The notes: generated by a model not told the origin, from the sequence alone. DNA of 64,000 nucleotides from Flavobacterium psychroterrae (GCF_018380615.1 NZ_JAGYVZ010000019.1:57865-121864), one strand, 5' to 3'; positions 9,043 to 16,610 are shown, numbered from the stretch's first letter. Made by a program: numbers and translations.

Positions 9043-9073
9043 AAAGCTCCATTCGTTTTGTGAATGGAGCTTT
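9043..9073 (+). terminator. Terminator of the cysteine synthase-like gene
   Basis: A 12-bp stem AAAGCTCCATTC / GAATGGAGCTTT with a 7-nt loop is followed by a T-run. Confidence 0.85.
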
Positions 9074-9339
9074 TTTTATACTATTATTTTTAAATTGATC
9101 TCTCGGATTAATTATTTAGATGAAAACTATTTAAAATGTTTTATATTTTCCAAAGGCTTTTCATGTTAATCCTCTAAAATCAGCTTTTTTTAAATGTTAA
9201 TATCGGAATAAATTTTACGAATACCGTATTTATACGTAGGAAGCTTTAGTTTTTGTTGAGGTTAATTTATTGTTTTGATAAATTAGCCAAAACTATAAAT
9301 AAATACAATTATAGATTGTAAATGATCATTTTTGATTAT

Positions 9340-9404
9340 TTAAACGATTATTTAGGTTCGTCATCGAGTTAATTTTTACAAAAAAACATAATAATATAGT
9401 TTAG
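9340..9404 (+). promoter_or_regulatory. Upstream block shared by the two LamG genes, copy 1
   Basis: ACGATTATTTAGGTTCG near 9341 and an AT stretch ending in TATAGTTTAG (to 9404) have counterparts before the second LamG gene (12130-12191). TAGTTTAG is one base off the TAnnTTTG -7 element. The conservation suggests a common regulator or promoter. Confidence 0.45.
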
Positions 9405-9448
9405 CAATATTAAATAACGAAATGTTTTTTAATCCTAAATCTACTATT

Positions 9449-10369
9449 ATGAAAAAATTGCTACTTACTTTAATGTTTGTAAGTTATTTGAATGTGAACG
9501 CTCAGAATCCAATTCAGGAGTTTAATTTTAATGGAACTTTGAACAATACCGCTAATACAACTTCGTTTATCGGAACCGGTAATTTTGTTACTGACAGAGC
9601 AGGAATTGTTAAAGGAGCGCAGCGTTTGACTAATAAAGCACTGGAAGCCGTTGTTGATAATCTTCCACAAGGAAATACTTCAAGATCAATAAGTATTTGG
9701 GTTAAATTTAATGATATACAATCGGCTAATTATATTTGGGGTTACGGAACTGCTTATAGTGCACAATATTGCGGTTTGTTGCAACAGGGTACAACGTCTT
9801 TTAATTCAGATTTAAGTTTGGCAGGTTGGGGAGCATCTAATGATGTTATTGTTACAACTCCACTTGCAAAAGATGTTTGGTATAATTATACAATAACCTA
9901 TGATGGAAAAGTATCTAAAATATTCCGTAACGGTCAATTATTAAAATTTGTAGATGGAATTATACGTTCTACAAAAGGGAATATTTTTAGATTAGGTGAA
10001 ATTAATACCACAATTGGTATTAATGCAGATATCGACGATTTAAGAATCTACAATGTCGCTTTGACTGATGAGCAGGTTGAGGTGTATTATAATAGTTCGA
10101 AACCACTTGTAAGTGCTATTGCAAGTACTGAACTAAAAGTGGTAAAAAAAGGCACACTTAAAACAAAAACCGCAAGTAAAAGTGCTTCTTTAAATACAAT
10201 TGTTGCGACTGGCGATGTTAGTGGTGGCGCAAAAAATGTTGAAGTGTTTTCGCAAGGCCAAAAGATTTATGGCAACAGTACAAATGCAGTCAATATTAAT
10301 GAATTACCTGAAGGAATGTATTTATTAAAAATAACAAACTCGCCTTCAAAAAAAGTAACTTCAAATTAA
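9449..10369 (+). CDS. Secreted LamG/concanavalin A-like domain protein, copy 1
   Basis: A signal peptide (MKKLLLTLMFVSYLNVNAQ) precedes a single LamG_3-type jelly-roll domain (about residues 20-215, with SRSISIWVKFN, WYNYTITYDG and DDLRIYNVALTDEQV). A Lys/Ser/Thr linker and a short C-terminal module (NVEVFSQGQK to EGMYLLKI) follow. That module resembles the second half of a T9SS type A sorting domain but lacks its usual start. These domains typically bind sugars or cell-surface ligands. I start at 9449 rather than 9422 because the signal peptide begins there. It is a paralog of the gene at 12234. Confidence 0.75.
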   Translation: MKKLLLTLMFVSYLNVNAQNPIQEFNFNGTLNNTANTTSFIGTGNFVTDRAGIVKGAQRLTNKALEAVVDNLPQGNTSRSISIWVKFNDIQSANYIWGYGTAYSAQYCGLLQQGTTSFNSDLSLAGWGASNDVIVTTPLAKDVWYNYTITYDGKVSKIFRNGQLLKFVDGIIRSTKGNIFRLGEINTTIGINADIDDLRIYNVALTDEQVEVYYNSSKPLVSAIASTELKVVKKGTLKTKTASKSASLNTIVATGDVSGGAKNVEVFSQGQKIYGNSTNAVNINELPEGMYLLKITNSPSKKVTSN

Positions 10370-10448
10370 AAATAAGATTTCGGTTAATAGAAAATAGTTA
10401 GTTAATTTTTATTTTATATTGTTTAGTATGCAATTTTTTTGGATAGTC

Positions 10449-10485
10449 AAAAAGCCTTGAAAGTATAACTTTATAAGGCTTTTTT
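10449..10485 (+). terminator. Terminator of LamG copy 1
   Basis: The stem AAAAAGCCTT / AAGGCTTTTT (10449-10458 with 10475-10484) is followed by T. The same stem core recurs after copy 2 (13252-13288). Confidence 0.8.
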
Positions 10486-10505
10486 GATTTTTGGCATTAT
10501 TATTT

Positions 10506-11240
10506 TTAATTTTCAAAAACTCCAAGAATAAAAATGCTTTCAGGTGCTTTTCCTCCTTCAAGACAATAAATAACAGTTAAAGCATTATTTTGAGAAATTT
10601 GAAATTGTTCTGAATTGTGATTGTCTGTATAAGCGTAATAAATCCCATTTTCCTCTTTTATTTTGAGATTGTATTTTTGTGATAATGATTCAAGTTGTAA
10701 TTGGTCAAAATTTGTCAAAGTAGATAATATTTTTACATTTTCTTTTATAATGTAAATCCTTTTATTTTTAATTTCTATATACGAGTTACTCCAAACGGAA
10801 TAATCTACAGAACTTAACCAATCATCAAATTGATTCGTTACTTGATGTATTTTTTTGCCATCGAAAAAGATATAATCAAATGAAATTTCTAAATGATCTT
10901 TCGAAGTTTCCTCATTTTCTATTAAAAGTTTTCCATCCAGATAATCCTTCCAATCTTTCATTAAGTTGTAAATTTCCTGAGTAGGAACTTCGGCAATGCA
11001 TTTCCAATCGTCGAAAGTATCTATAATTTTAGAGATTTCTTTTTGGCATTCAAGAGTAAAAACTTCATAACCAAAATCATATTTTTCTATTTCACCTGAT
11101 CTTACTTTGGTTAAATTCATTACAATTTCTTGCAGATATTCATAATTACATGATCCTAGCTCATTTAATGCTTCCAGATCACCATTTATATGAAACATGG
11201 GAGTTCCCAAGTCATTTTTATAAAATTTGTACTTAAGCAT
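10506..11240 (-). CDS. Unknown protein, immunity-like; full-length relative of the gene at 34411
   Basis: I do not recognise a named domain in this 244-residue soluble protein. Its first ~115 residues are clearly homologous to the 119-residue product at 34411-34770. The shared core includes YDFGYEV, an Ile-rich helix and DWKCIAEVPTQE versus EWKCIAEIPTEE. The second half (about 120-244) has no counterpart there. It has no signal peptide, is acidic, and lies 19 bp after the gene at 11260 on the same strand. Because its relative sits in an array of immunity-type genes, an immunity role against a contact toxin is the best guess. Confidence 0.6.
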   Translation of the reverse strand: MLKYKFYKNDLGTPMFHINGDLEALNELGSCNYEYLQEIVMNLTKVRSGEIEKYDFGYEVFTLECQKEISKIIDTFDDWKCIAEVPTQEIYNLMKDWKDYLDGKLLIENEETSKDHLEISFDYIFFDGKKIHQVTNQFDDWLSSVDYSVWSNSYIEIKNKRIYIIKENVKILSTLTNFDQLQLESLSQKYNLKIKEENGIYYAYTDNHNSEQFQISQNNALTVIYCLEGGKAPESIFILGVFEN

Positions 11241-11259
11241 AATTGAAATTTTTTTATGT

Positions 11260-11787
11260 TTATTTCCTATTAGATCCTAAGAATTTTGCAATTATCTCAT
11301 CTGTTAATAATGGACTTTCCCAGATTCCATGAACGTATGTAATATCTTCCCCTAAACTATCTTCTCCGGCGCTTCTGGGTTGAGATTCAGATTGCCATCT
11401 TGTAAATTGAATCATTAGATATTCTTTTCCGTCTTGTTCTGTTAAAATAATATTTCCCGAAGTATTGTAAAGTTTATGAATTTTTAAAACACTTGTGAAA
11501 TATCCTTTATATTCAAAATGCTCTTCGATTTCAAATTCATAAGTTTTAGATAAAAATAATAATTCATTTATAGTGAAAGTTTCATTGGAATCTGTGTACG
11601 GATTTGAAAGCAATCTTTTTCTGTAAACTTTACTTTCTGAAAGGTTAATACTTCCATTGGTATTTAAAATTTTTATACTTGGGCGTAATAATTCAGTTTT
11701 AATTGAAACTATGCTTCCATTACTGTTTTTAGTACCGTTTCCAAAAATTTCGGTTTGTATGCAATAAAATTTCTCGATTAGTTTCAT
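11260..11787 (-). CDS. Unknown 175-residue protein, operon partner of the 10506 gene
   Basis: No family was recognised. The protein is soluble, beta-rich and has no signal peptide. It ends with a Trp/Ser-rich stretch (FTRWQSESQPRSAGEDSL) and a short helix. It is the first gene of a two-gene minus-strand unit wedged between two plus-strand LamG paralogs, an arrangement that suggests insertion into a duplicated locus. It could be either half of a toxin/immunity-type pair or a second immunity gene; nothing in the sequence decides this. Confidence 0.5.
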   Translation of the reverse strand: MKLIEKFYCIQTEIFGNGTKNSNGSIVSIKTELLRPSIKILNTNGSINLSESKVYRKRLLSNPYTDSNETFTINELLFLSKTYEFEIEEHFEYKGYFTSVLKIHKLYNTSGNIILTEQDGKEYLMIQFTRWQSESQPRSAGEDSLGEDITYVHGIWESPLLTDEIIAKFLGSNRK

Positions 11788-12233
11788 TTTACTTGTATTA
11801 GTTTATCACTATTTAGATTTTTGTCTAAATAAGTAAAAACAAATCTAGTATTATAATGTTGAATTCAATTTTATAAACAACTGAAATTTTTATTTTATTA
11901 GAGGTATAAAATTCTTTGTTGTAGTGTGACAGATTTTTTTGTAAAGATGTATTTACAAATAATGGACTTTTGTATTTGAAAGTATTGAATTTTTTAAATT
12001 TTATATGAATAGTGTACTTATGCGAAAGAATTGTTTTGTAAATTTGAATTAAATTTATAGTTTTAACACAAAATGCTAAAGTATAAATAAATTTAATTGA
12101 GAGTTTAAAATTATCAATTTTGGTTATTTAACGATTATTTTGGTTCGTTGCCGAATAAATTTTTGCTCACATATATTATAATATAGATTAGTGTTGTTAA
12201 AGGCACTTTTTTAAATCCCCTAAATCTGTACAT
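11788..12233 (+). other. Intergenic region before LamG copy 2
   Basis: About 445 bp, AT-rich. Its only clear content is the upstream block resembling that of copy 1 (12130-12191). No ORF with coding character was found. Confidence 0.5.
12130..12191 (+). promoter_or_regulatory. Upstream block shared by the two LamG genes, copy 2
   Basis: ACGATTATTTTGGTTCG aligns with copy 1. TTTG at 12162-12165, an 18-bp spacer and TAGATTAG at 12184-12191 approximate the Bacteroidota promoter with one mismatch in the -7 element. The ATG follows at 12234. Confidence 0.5.
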
Positions 12234-13163
12234 ATGAAAAAATTATTACTGACATTAATGTTTGTAAGTTTTTTAAATACGAATGCCCAAAATCCGGTTC
12301 AGGAATTTAATTTCAATGGATCTTTAAACAATGGTGATAAAACAATTACACTTTTAGGAACTCCTAATTTTGTTAATGACAGAATGGGAACTCCAAAAGC
12401 AGCGCAGCGACTTACTAATAAAATTTTGCAGGGTGTAGTAGGGGATCTTCCGCAGGATAATAAGCCAAGGTCAATATCTCTTTGGATAAAATTCAATACT
12501 GTTGCTTCGGCAAATTATATTTTGGGTTATGGTGGTGCGGTAAATACTCAATATTTTGGATTGTTGCAACAAACTGTAGCTTCCGGAAATTCTGATTTAA
12601 GTCTGGTGGGTTGGGGAGATACAAATAATATTATAGTTTCAGTTCCGCTTCAAAAAGAGGTTTGGTACCAATATAATATGACTTATGACGGTACAACTTC
12701 AAAACTATATCGTAATGGTGAATTATTGAAATCAGTTGACGGAATTTCACGTTTAACGAAAGGTTATATCCTGAGATTAGGACAATTAAACGCCAGCATA
12801 AGCATTAATGCAGATGTAGACGATTTAAAAATATATAACGTTGCAATGACGCCGGAACAAGTTGCAGAGTCTTATAATAGCTCAAAACCCGCTTTTACGG
12901 CTGCTGTAGCTGAAAGTGCTCCGGTTGCTGCTCCAGTAAAAAAAGTTGCTGCTGCAGCGACAACCGTAAAACCTACAGTTGTGGCGAAAACTTCACCTGC
13001 TGTTTCGGCAGCTAGTACTACCGAAGTAAATACTGGTTCTAAAAATGTTGAGGTTTTCTCGCAAGGAAAAAAAGTTTTTGGAAGTACAAATGCAACAAAT
13101 ATCAATGATTTGCCGGAAGGAACGTATTTATTGAAAATAACAAATATGCCTTCAAAAAAATAA
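12234..13163 (+). CDS. Secreted LamG/concanavalin A-like domain protein, copy 2
   Basis: The 309-residue paralog of the 9449 product has the same signal peptide wording (ending NTNAQ), the same LamG domain (RSISLWIKFN, WYQYNMTYDG, DDLKIYNVAMTPEQV) and the same C-terminal module (NVEVFSQGKK to EGTYLLKITN). The linker is different: here it is Ala/Val/Pro-rich (about residues 215-258) instead of Lys/Ser-rich. The domains diverge moderately, so the duplication is not recent. It is probably exported across the inner membrane and held at, or released from, the cell surface. Confidence 0.75.
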   Translation: MKKLLLTLMFVSFLNTNAQNPVQEFNFNGSLNNGDKTITLLGTPNFVNDRMGTPKAAQRLTNKILQGVVGDLPQDNKPRSISLWIKFNTVASANYILGYGGAVNTQYFGLLQQTVASGNSDLSLVGWGDTNNIIVSVPLQKEVWYQYNMTYDGTTSKLYRNGELLKSVDGISRLTKGYILRLGQLNASISINADVDDLKIYNVAMTPEQVAESYNSSKPAFTAAVAESAPVAAPVKKVAAAATTVKPTVVAKTSPAVSAASTTEVNTGSKNVEVFSQGKKVFGSTNATNINDLPEGTYLLKITNMPSKK

Positions 13164-13251
13164 TTTTCAGATTAAAACCAGATTTCGGTTATAGAAAATA
13201 TTAATTAAAGTTTTTATTTTGTTTAGTAAGCAATTTATTTTTTTGAGCAGA

Positions 13252-13288
13252 AAAAAGCCTTCTGAAATTTAACTTTAGAAGGCTTTTT
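13252..13288 (+). terminator. Terminator of LamG copy 2
   Basis: The stem AAAAAGCCTTCT / AGAAGGCTTTTT is followed by T-rich sequence. Confidence 0.85.
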
Positions 13289-13309
13289 GATTTTGTCATT
13301 TATCTGTTT

Positions 13310-13387
13310 TTAGTTTATAACACTAAGAACTACAAATAAAATTACCAGAACGATTACTACGTATTTTGTGTATTTTGATGCTTGCAT
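13310..13387 (-). CDS. 25-residue single-span membrane peptide
   Basis: The minus-strand ATG at 13387 opens a 25-codon frame whose product starts MQASKYTKY and continues with an unbroken hydrophobic stretch (VVIVLVILFVVLSVI) ending at Asn. The short basic N-terminus plus one membrane helix is typical of small bacterial membrane peptides. It lies 37 bp downstream of the XRE regulator gene on the same strand and could be its cotranscribed partner. No Shine-Dalgarno is visible, but such sites are generally weak in this phylum. Coding status rests only on the composition. Confidence 0.45.
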   Translation of the reverse strand: MQASKYTKYVVIVLVILFVVLSVIN

Positions 13388-13424
13388 TATGAATGGTTAA
13401 ATGGGGTTAATGTATTTATAAAGT

Positions 13425-13844
13425 CTATTTCTGTTGGAGTAATTTTTCTAAATACTCGATTTTATCTTTTTCGGCTTGTAACAAACGTTCGTAAAGCTTT
13501 TTGTTTTCGTCAACAACTTCCATCATTTTATCCAAAGGATTGAATGAACATTGATTTGCGTTTGCATTTACAATACTTCCACTTATATCGTTGTCATAAA
13601 TGTTATTGAAATAATTAATTGCAGCTTCATCAGAGAAATTCTTAATTGCTTCAACAGTTACACCAAGTGCTTTTGCTACTTCTGCAAGTTTTTCGTCGTC
13701 TATAGTTTCGCTATTTTCTATTGCCGATATAGCTTGCTGGTTTGTACCTAAGGCTTGCGCCAAAGCTTCCTGTTTCATATCTCTAAGTTCACGAATACGG
13801 CTAATTTTTCGCCCTATATGAATTGGTTTTGTTAATGTGCTCAT
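13425..13844 (-). CDS. XRE-family HTH regulator with C-terminal coiled coil, copy 1
   Basis: The 139-residue protein has a cro/C1-type HTH (about residues 10-66: ISRIRELRDMKQEALAQALG, then QQAISAIENSE). A middle segment follows, then a leucine-rich coiled coil at the C-terminus (ERLLQAEKDKIEYLEKLLQ). The coil probably drives oligomerisation. It is a close paralog of the 60696 product; both keep NPLDK before the coil and differ mainly in the linker. A TATCTTTG element lies four bases before the ATG, suggesting a leaderless transcript. Its target is unknown; it stands beside the accessory block at 14-17 kb. Confidence 0.85.
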   Translation of the reverse strand: MSTLTKPIHIGRKISRIRELRDMKQEALAQALGTNQQAISAIENSETIDDEKLAEVAKALGVTVEAIKNFSDEAAINYFNNIYDNDISGSIVNANANQCSFNPLDKMMEVVDENKKLYERLLQAEKDKIEYLEKLLQQK

Positions 13845-13848
13845 AGTT

Positions 13849-13856
13849 CAAAGATA
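13849..13856 (-). promoter_or_regulatory. -7 promoter element directly abutting the XRE start codon
   Basis: On the minus strand TATCTTTG ends four bases before the ATG (13844). The same element and spacing precede the paralog at 60696. Transcription would begin at or next to the ATG. Confidence 0.6.
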
Positions 13857-13996
13857 ATAATTATCAATAGAAAATTAAGTAATATGTAAAAAACAGGTTC
13901 AAAAGCGGTACGATACGAGATAAGTAAAGATCCGTTTGCTTTAGTCTTACTATGATTTTATTGTTTTTAAATGAATATTTACTACAATTGGAACGT

Positions 13997-14551
13997 TTAA
14001 AAAGAATAAGTATAGAAATAATAATCAAATTTTGAGTTCTGTATTTCTTCTTTCAATTTTATAAAACTATTACCTGATATTTTAAAAAACTCTATATCAG
14101 ATAAATCATTATAATATTTATTTGTAATGTCTTGAGCTTCTTTAAAATATTTATTTTTAAAATAAATTTGACCTTGTTCATCAATTGGTATTGAAAGCGC
14201 AATATACCAATCTATTAAACCTAATAATTGACTTTTTTCTAAAATGTAGCTGGCATTATAACTTTCAAGATTATTTACATTTTGCCAATTAAAATCGCTA
14301 AAATAATAATCCATCATTTCTGCAAGCAGAAAACAATGTTGCTTTGTATAGTTTAAAAAGAGAAGATTTATACCTTTATCTACCTCATCTGATGTATCAA
14401 ACAAATTTTCATAATATAATAAATATAGATCTTGAACTGAAAAGCGGTGTTGCTTATTTTCATATTTTTCTTTTATTTTATTGGAGCTACTTATTAAATT
14501 TGATAAAATGATATTCTGATATATTCCAAATATTTTGATGCTTACGCTCAT
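13997..14551 (-). CDS. Unknown helical protein, candidate immunity protein
   Basis: This 184-residue protein is rich in aromatic, Ile and Asn residues and predicted mostly helical, with no signal peptide or membrane span. I do not recognise the family. It starts one base after the stop codon of a short fragment (14553-14753) that looks like the C-terminal tail of a larger protein. That is the spacing expected of an immunity gene following a toxin gene, and the surrounding minus-strand genes are of the same small accessory kind. Confidence 0.5.
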   Translation of the reverse strand: MSVSIKIFGIYQNIILSNLISSSNKIKEKYENKQHRFSVQDLYLLYYENLFDTSDEVDKGINLLFLNYTKQHCFLLAEMMDYYFSDFNWQNVNNLESYNASYILEKSQLLGLIDWYIALSIPIDEQGQIYFKNKYFKEAQDITNKYYNDLSDIEFFKISGNSFIKLKEEIQNSKFDYYFYTYSF

Positions 14552-14552
14552 G

Positions 14553-14753
14553 TTATAATTTTTTTCTAATTAATTCTAATGCCCCTTCTAATAATTCTTG
14601 TTTTGTTGTCCCCATCGTCTCAGGTGTTAGTCCTTCTATTTTAAATCCTGAAAAATCTTTTGTGGATCCAAGGTATTCATTAAATTCACTTGGTTTTAAT
14701 ACCCGATAGCGCGGATTTGTAATCCGTGCCCGAACTAATAACACGTTGAGCAT
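14553..14753 (-). pseudogene. C-terminal fragment of a larger protein, cut by a REP-like element
   Basis: The open frame starts inside the repeat element at 14705-14843, so its first ~16 residues (RARITNPRYRV) are translated repeat DNA. Only about 50 codons (14553-14704) look native, encoding LKPSEFNEYLGSTKDFSGF and, at the end, TTKQELLEGALELIRKKL. This reads like the tail of a toxin or other large protein whose front part has been lost. The one-base spacing to the next gene supports a toxin-tail/immunity pair, but that is inference. Confidence 0.5.
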
Positions 14754-14843
14754 TCTGATTTGCAGAATTTTTGTATTTAGAAAAGTTTTTCTACTTGTTG
14801 TTTTCCAATCTTTATGGGCACGGATTACAAATCCGCTCTATCT
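14705..14843. repeat. REP/MITE-like element with terminal inverted repeats, copy A
   Basis: The element is about 139 bp with ends built on GATAGCGCGGATTTGTAATC and its inverse. It is over 90% identical to copy B at 15443-15580. The interior (ACACGTTGAGCATTCTGATT and onward) is shared too. The inverted ends are far more GC-rich than the surroundings. Such elements are commonly mobilised in trans by REP-associated (IS200-like) transposases; none is in this window. Confidence 0.8.
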
Positions 14844-14898
14844 GGTTTTTTGTTCAAAACAATTACACTGATGGAAAATTATAATTAATAGTAATAAT

Positions 14899-15387
14899 CT
14901 AATTTCTTTTTTTATTGTATTTCTTTAAAAAATAAAATATTAATAATAAGCTAATTATAAAAAATTCTATAAATATCCAAGGATATAATTTTTTTTTAAT
15001 TATTTCGTCTTTTGTCTCTTCTTTTTTTAAGTATAAAACATTTTTAGAATCTCCAAATTGAACTACTCTAACATTTAATTTTAATAATGTGAGATCATTG
15101 TAATCACTATTCTTTAAATATTTTTTTCTGTCATTCTTTAAATAAGATAAAAAATCATAGGCATCGTCATCATATAGACCAAATGAAACTTTTTGATTAT
15201 TTATTTTACCCTCCACGGATGTAGATATTCGTTTTGAACTAGAACCACTGGTACATTTTTCGATTCTCATGATTCTTTCTGCGTAATTTCCAGTTAGATA
15301 AGAGTATTGTTTGTAAGCAGTAGATAAAAAGATAATTGGCAAAATCAAAATATTTATAACTACAAGTAACAAGTATATTTTTTTCAT
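14899..15387 (-). CDS. Small membrane protein with two spans, DUF3592-like layout
   Basis: The 162-residue product has an N-terminal membrane helix (about 5-25) and an extracytoplasmic region of about 105 residues with SGSSSKRISTSVEGKINNQK. A C-terminal helix (about 135-154) and a basic tail (KKYNKKRN) follow. The arrangement TM, exposed domain, TM resembles DUF3592-type proteins, which often lie in toxin-immunity arrays. Its neighbours at 15597, 16099 and the distant 36330 have the same layout. A role in protecting the envelope is plausible but unproven. It lies between the two REP-like elements. Confidence 0.6.
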   Translation of the reverse strand: MKKIYLLLVVINILILPIIFLSTAYKQYSYLTGNYAERIMRIEKCTSGSSSKRISTSVEGKINNQKVSFGLYDDDAYDFLSYLKNDRKKYLKNSDYNDLTLLKLNVRVVQFGDSKNVLYLKKEETKDEIIKKKLYPWIFIEFFIISLLLIFYFLKKYNKKRN

Positions 15388-15442
15388 TTTGATTTAAATT
15401 GATTTCAAATGGTGGGGTTTCGATTTTTACATCTTCAAACCC

Positions 15443-15580
15443 AATAGCGCGGATTTGCAATCCGTGCCCGCACTAATAACACGTTGAGCATTCTGATTTG
15501 CAGAATTTTTGTATTTAGAAAAGTTTCTCTACTTGTTATTTTCCAATCTTTATGGGCACGGATTGCAAATCCACGCTATT
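15443..15580. repeat. REP/MITE-like element with terminal inverted repeats, copy B
   Basis: This 138-bp element has 27-bp terminal inverted repeats with one mismatch; the left end begins AATAGCGCGGATTTGCAATC and the right end ends in CACGCTATT. It is the near-identical partner of 14705-14843, inserted between two small membrane-protein genes. Confidence 0.85.
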
Positions 15581-15596
15581 GGTGTGTAAATGCGGG

Positions 15597-16058
15597 TTAG
15601 CGATTTTTTCGTTCTTTTCTTTTGATTTTGATGTAATAAAATATGGCGGGTATTATCGCTAACATAAATATTGGAGTCATCCAATAGTCGCGCATTTCAT
15701 AAGAAAAAGGACTATTTATTATGTTATATTGTCCTCTGTAAATTATTTTATTTTTTATAGAGCTTATTCTCCAAATTTGAATTTCACTTGTATTTTGACT
15801 TTCAACTGTGCTTGTAGGAATCGTAATTCCAATTTTTAATTTATCAGATTTGCAATATCCATAAAATATCCAAGAAGTTTTATTACTGCTACTACTCATT
15901 GGTGGGATTTTTTCGTTTACCACCAATATATCTTTATGATAATATTTTTGAGGATTAAATGAGGCAAAAAATATTTTAGTTTTAGTAAAATCATTTACTG
16001 TTTCAATTCCTATTATTGATAATCCTAAAAAAAATATTATTAAACAAAGTGTTTTCAT
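15597..16058 (-). CDS. Small membrane protein with two spans
   Basis: The 153-residue protein has an N-terminal hydrophobic helix (MKTLCLIIFFLGLSIIGI) and an exposed region of about 100 residues with SSSSNKTSWIFYGYCKSDKL. A C-terminal span (about 128-145, IFMLAIIPAIFYYI) and a basic tail (KRKERKNR) complete it. The layout matches the neighbours at 14899 and 16099 although sequence similarity is slight. It is probably an inner-membrane protein whose loop faces the periplasm. Function unknown; grouped here with immunity-like membrane proteins because of context. Confidence 0.55.
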   Translation of the reverse strand: MKTLCLIIFFLGLSIIGIETVNDFTKTKIFFASFNPQKYYHKDILVVNEKIPPMSSSSNKTSWIFYGYCKSDKLKIGITIPTSTVESQNTSEIQIWRISSIKNKIIYRGQYNIINSPFSYEMRDYWMTPIFMLAIIPAIFYYIKIKRKERKNR

Positions 16059-16098
16059 AATTAGTATTATTTTTTCATTGTAATTTTTTGTCTGTAGC

Positions 16099-16518
16099 TT
16101 ACGTTTTTAAAAGTTTTGGTATAAATATATAACCGAGAATTAGAAGTATAATACAAATTACACTTGCATAATCGACAAAGCCATAATAATTCCTGACTTG
16201 TTCTCCATTGCGCTTTATCATTCGTACAGAAGTTGAACTACCATTGTGAAGTTTTCTAAATGTAACTCTATCTCCTATTAAGAATCCATATTCTGCGGTA
16301 TCACTACTTCCGCCATCTTCATACTTTTTCCCAATTTTATCTTTAATAAAATAAGTATACGTTGTAGCAGAGTTTGATCCTCGTTTGTATGACGAACTAT
16401 CATAAATAATGCCTTTGACAAGATCTTCGTTATAATATTTAATATTAACGATTATTCGCTGAAGGAATACCAGAAACAATAGTAATACAAAGCCATGAAA
16501 TATGATTTTTCCTTTCAT
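16099..16518 (-). CDS. Small membrane protein with two spans, DUF3592-like
   Basis: This 139-residue protein has TM1 at about 5-25, a loop of about 85 residues and TM2 at about 113-133 (IICIILLILGYIF-like). The loop has YDSSSYKRGSNSATTYTYF and a Ser-rich turn, as in DUF3592 proteins. Its ATG overlaps the TGA of a 31-codon membrane peptide directly upstream (ATGA), indicating translational coupling. With 14899 and 15597 it forms a run of similar membrane proteins. Confidence 0.6.
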   Translation of the reverse strand: MKGKIIFHGFVLLLFLVFLQRIIVNIKYYNEDLVKGIIYDSSSYKRGSNSATTYTYFIKDKIGKKYEDGGSSDTAEYGFLIGDRVTFRKLHNGSSTSVRMIKRNGEQVRNYYGFVDYASVICIILLILGYIFIPKLLKT

Positions 16519-16610
16519 CGTTTAATTTTCATTATAATTATTAGTAAAATTAATGACGGTACTAACGAACAAATAAAATAAATTTTTAAAAGCTCTACTG
16601 TTTTTTTCAT
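16515..16610 (-). CDS. 31-residue single-span membrane peptide coupled to the next gene
   Basis: The minus-strand ATG at 16610 opens 31 codons: MKKTVELLK, then a hydrophobic span (IYFICSLVPSLILLIIIM) and a basic end KIKR. The stop TGA overlaps the ATG of the 16518 gene in an ATGA arrangement. The overlap and the ideal membrane-helix composition support a real small gene. It could be a leader peptide, a small subunit for its neighbour, or the remnant of a two-span protein. Confidence 0.5.
   Translation of the reverse strand: MKKTVELLKIYFICSLVPSLILLIIIMKIKR

Larger units (their letters stand above)
9021..9448 (+). other. Intergenic region with terminator and LamG-gene upstream region
   Basis: It contains the terminator at 9043-9073 and then AT-rich sequence. 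The last 110 bp resemble the region before the second LamG gene (see 9340-9404). No gene is visible. Confidence 0.5.

Noticed and set aside
12872..13105. Minus-strand Ala/Val-rich 77-codon frame
   Set aside because: It mirrors the Ala/Val-rich linker of LamG copy 2; the composition is a by-product of that linker.
15239..15460. 73-codon minus-strand frame beginning in the REP-like element
   Set aside because: Overlaps the membrane-protein gene at 14899-15387 in another frame, and its start is repeat DNA.
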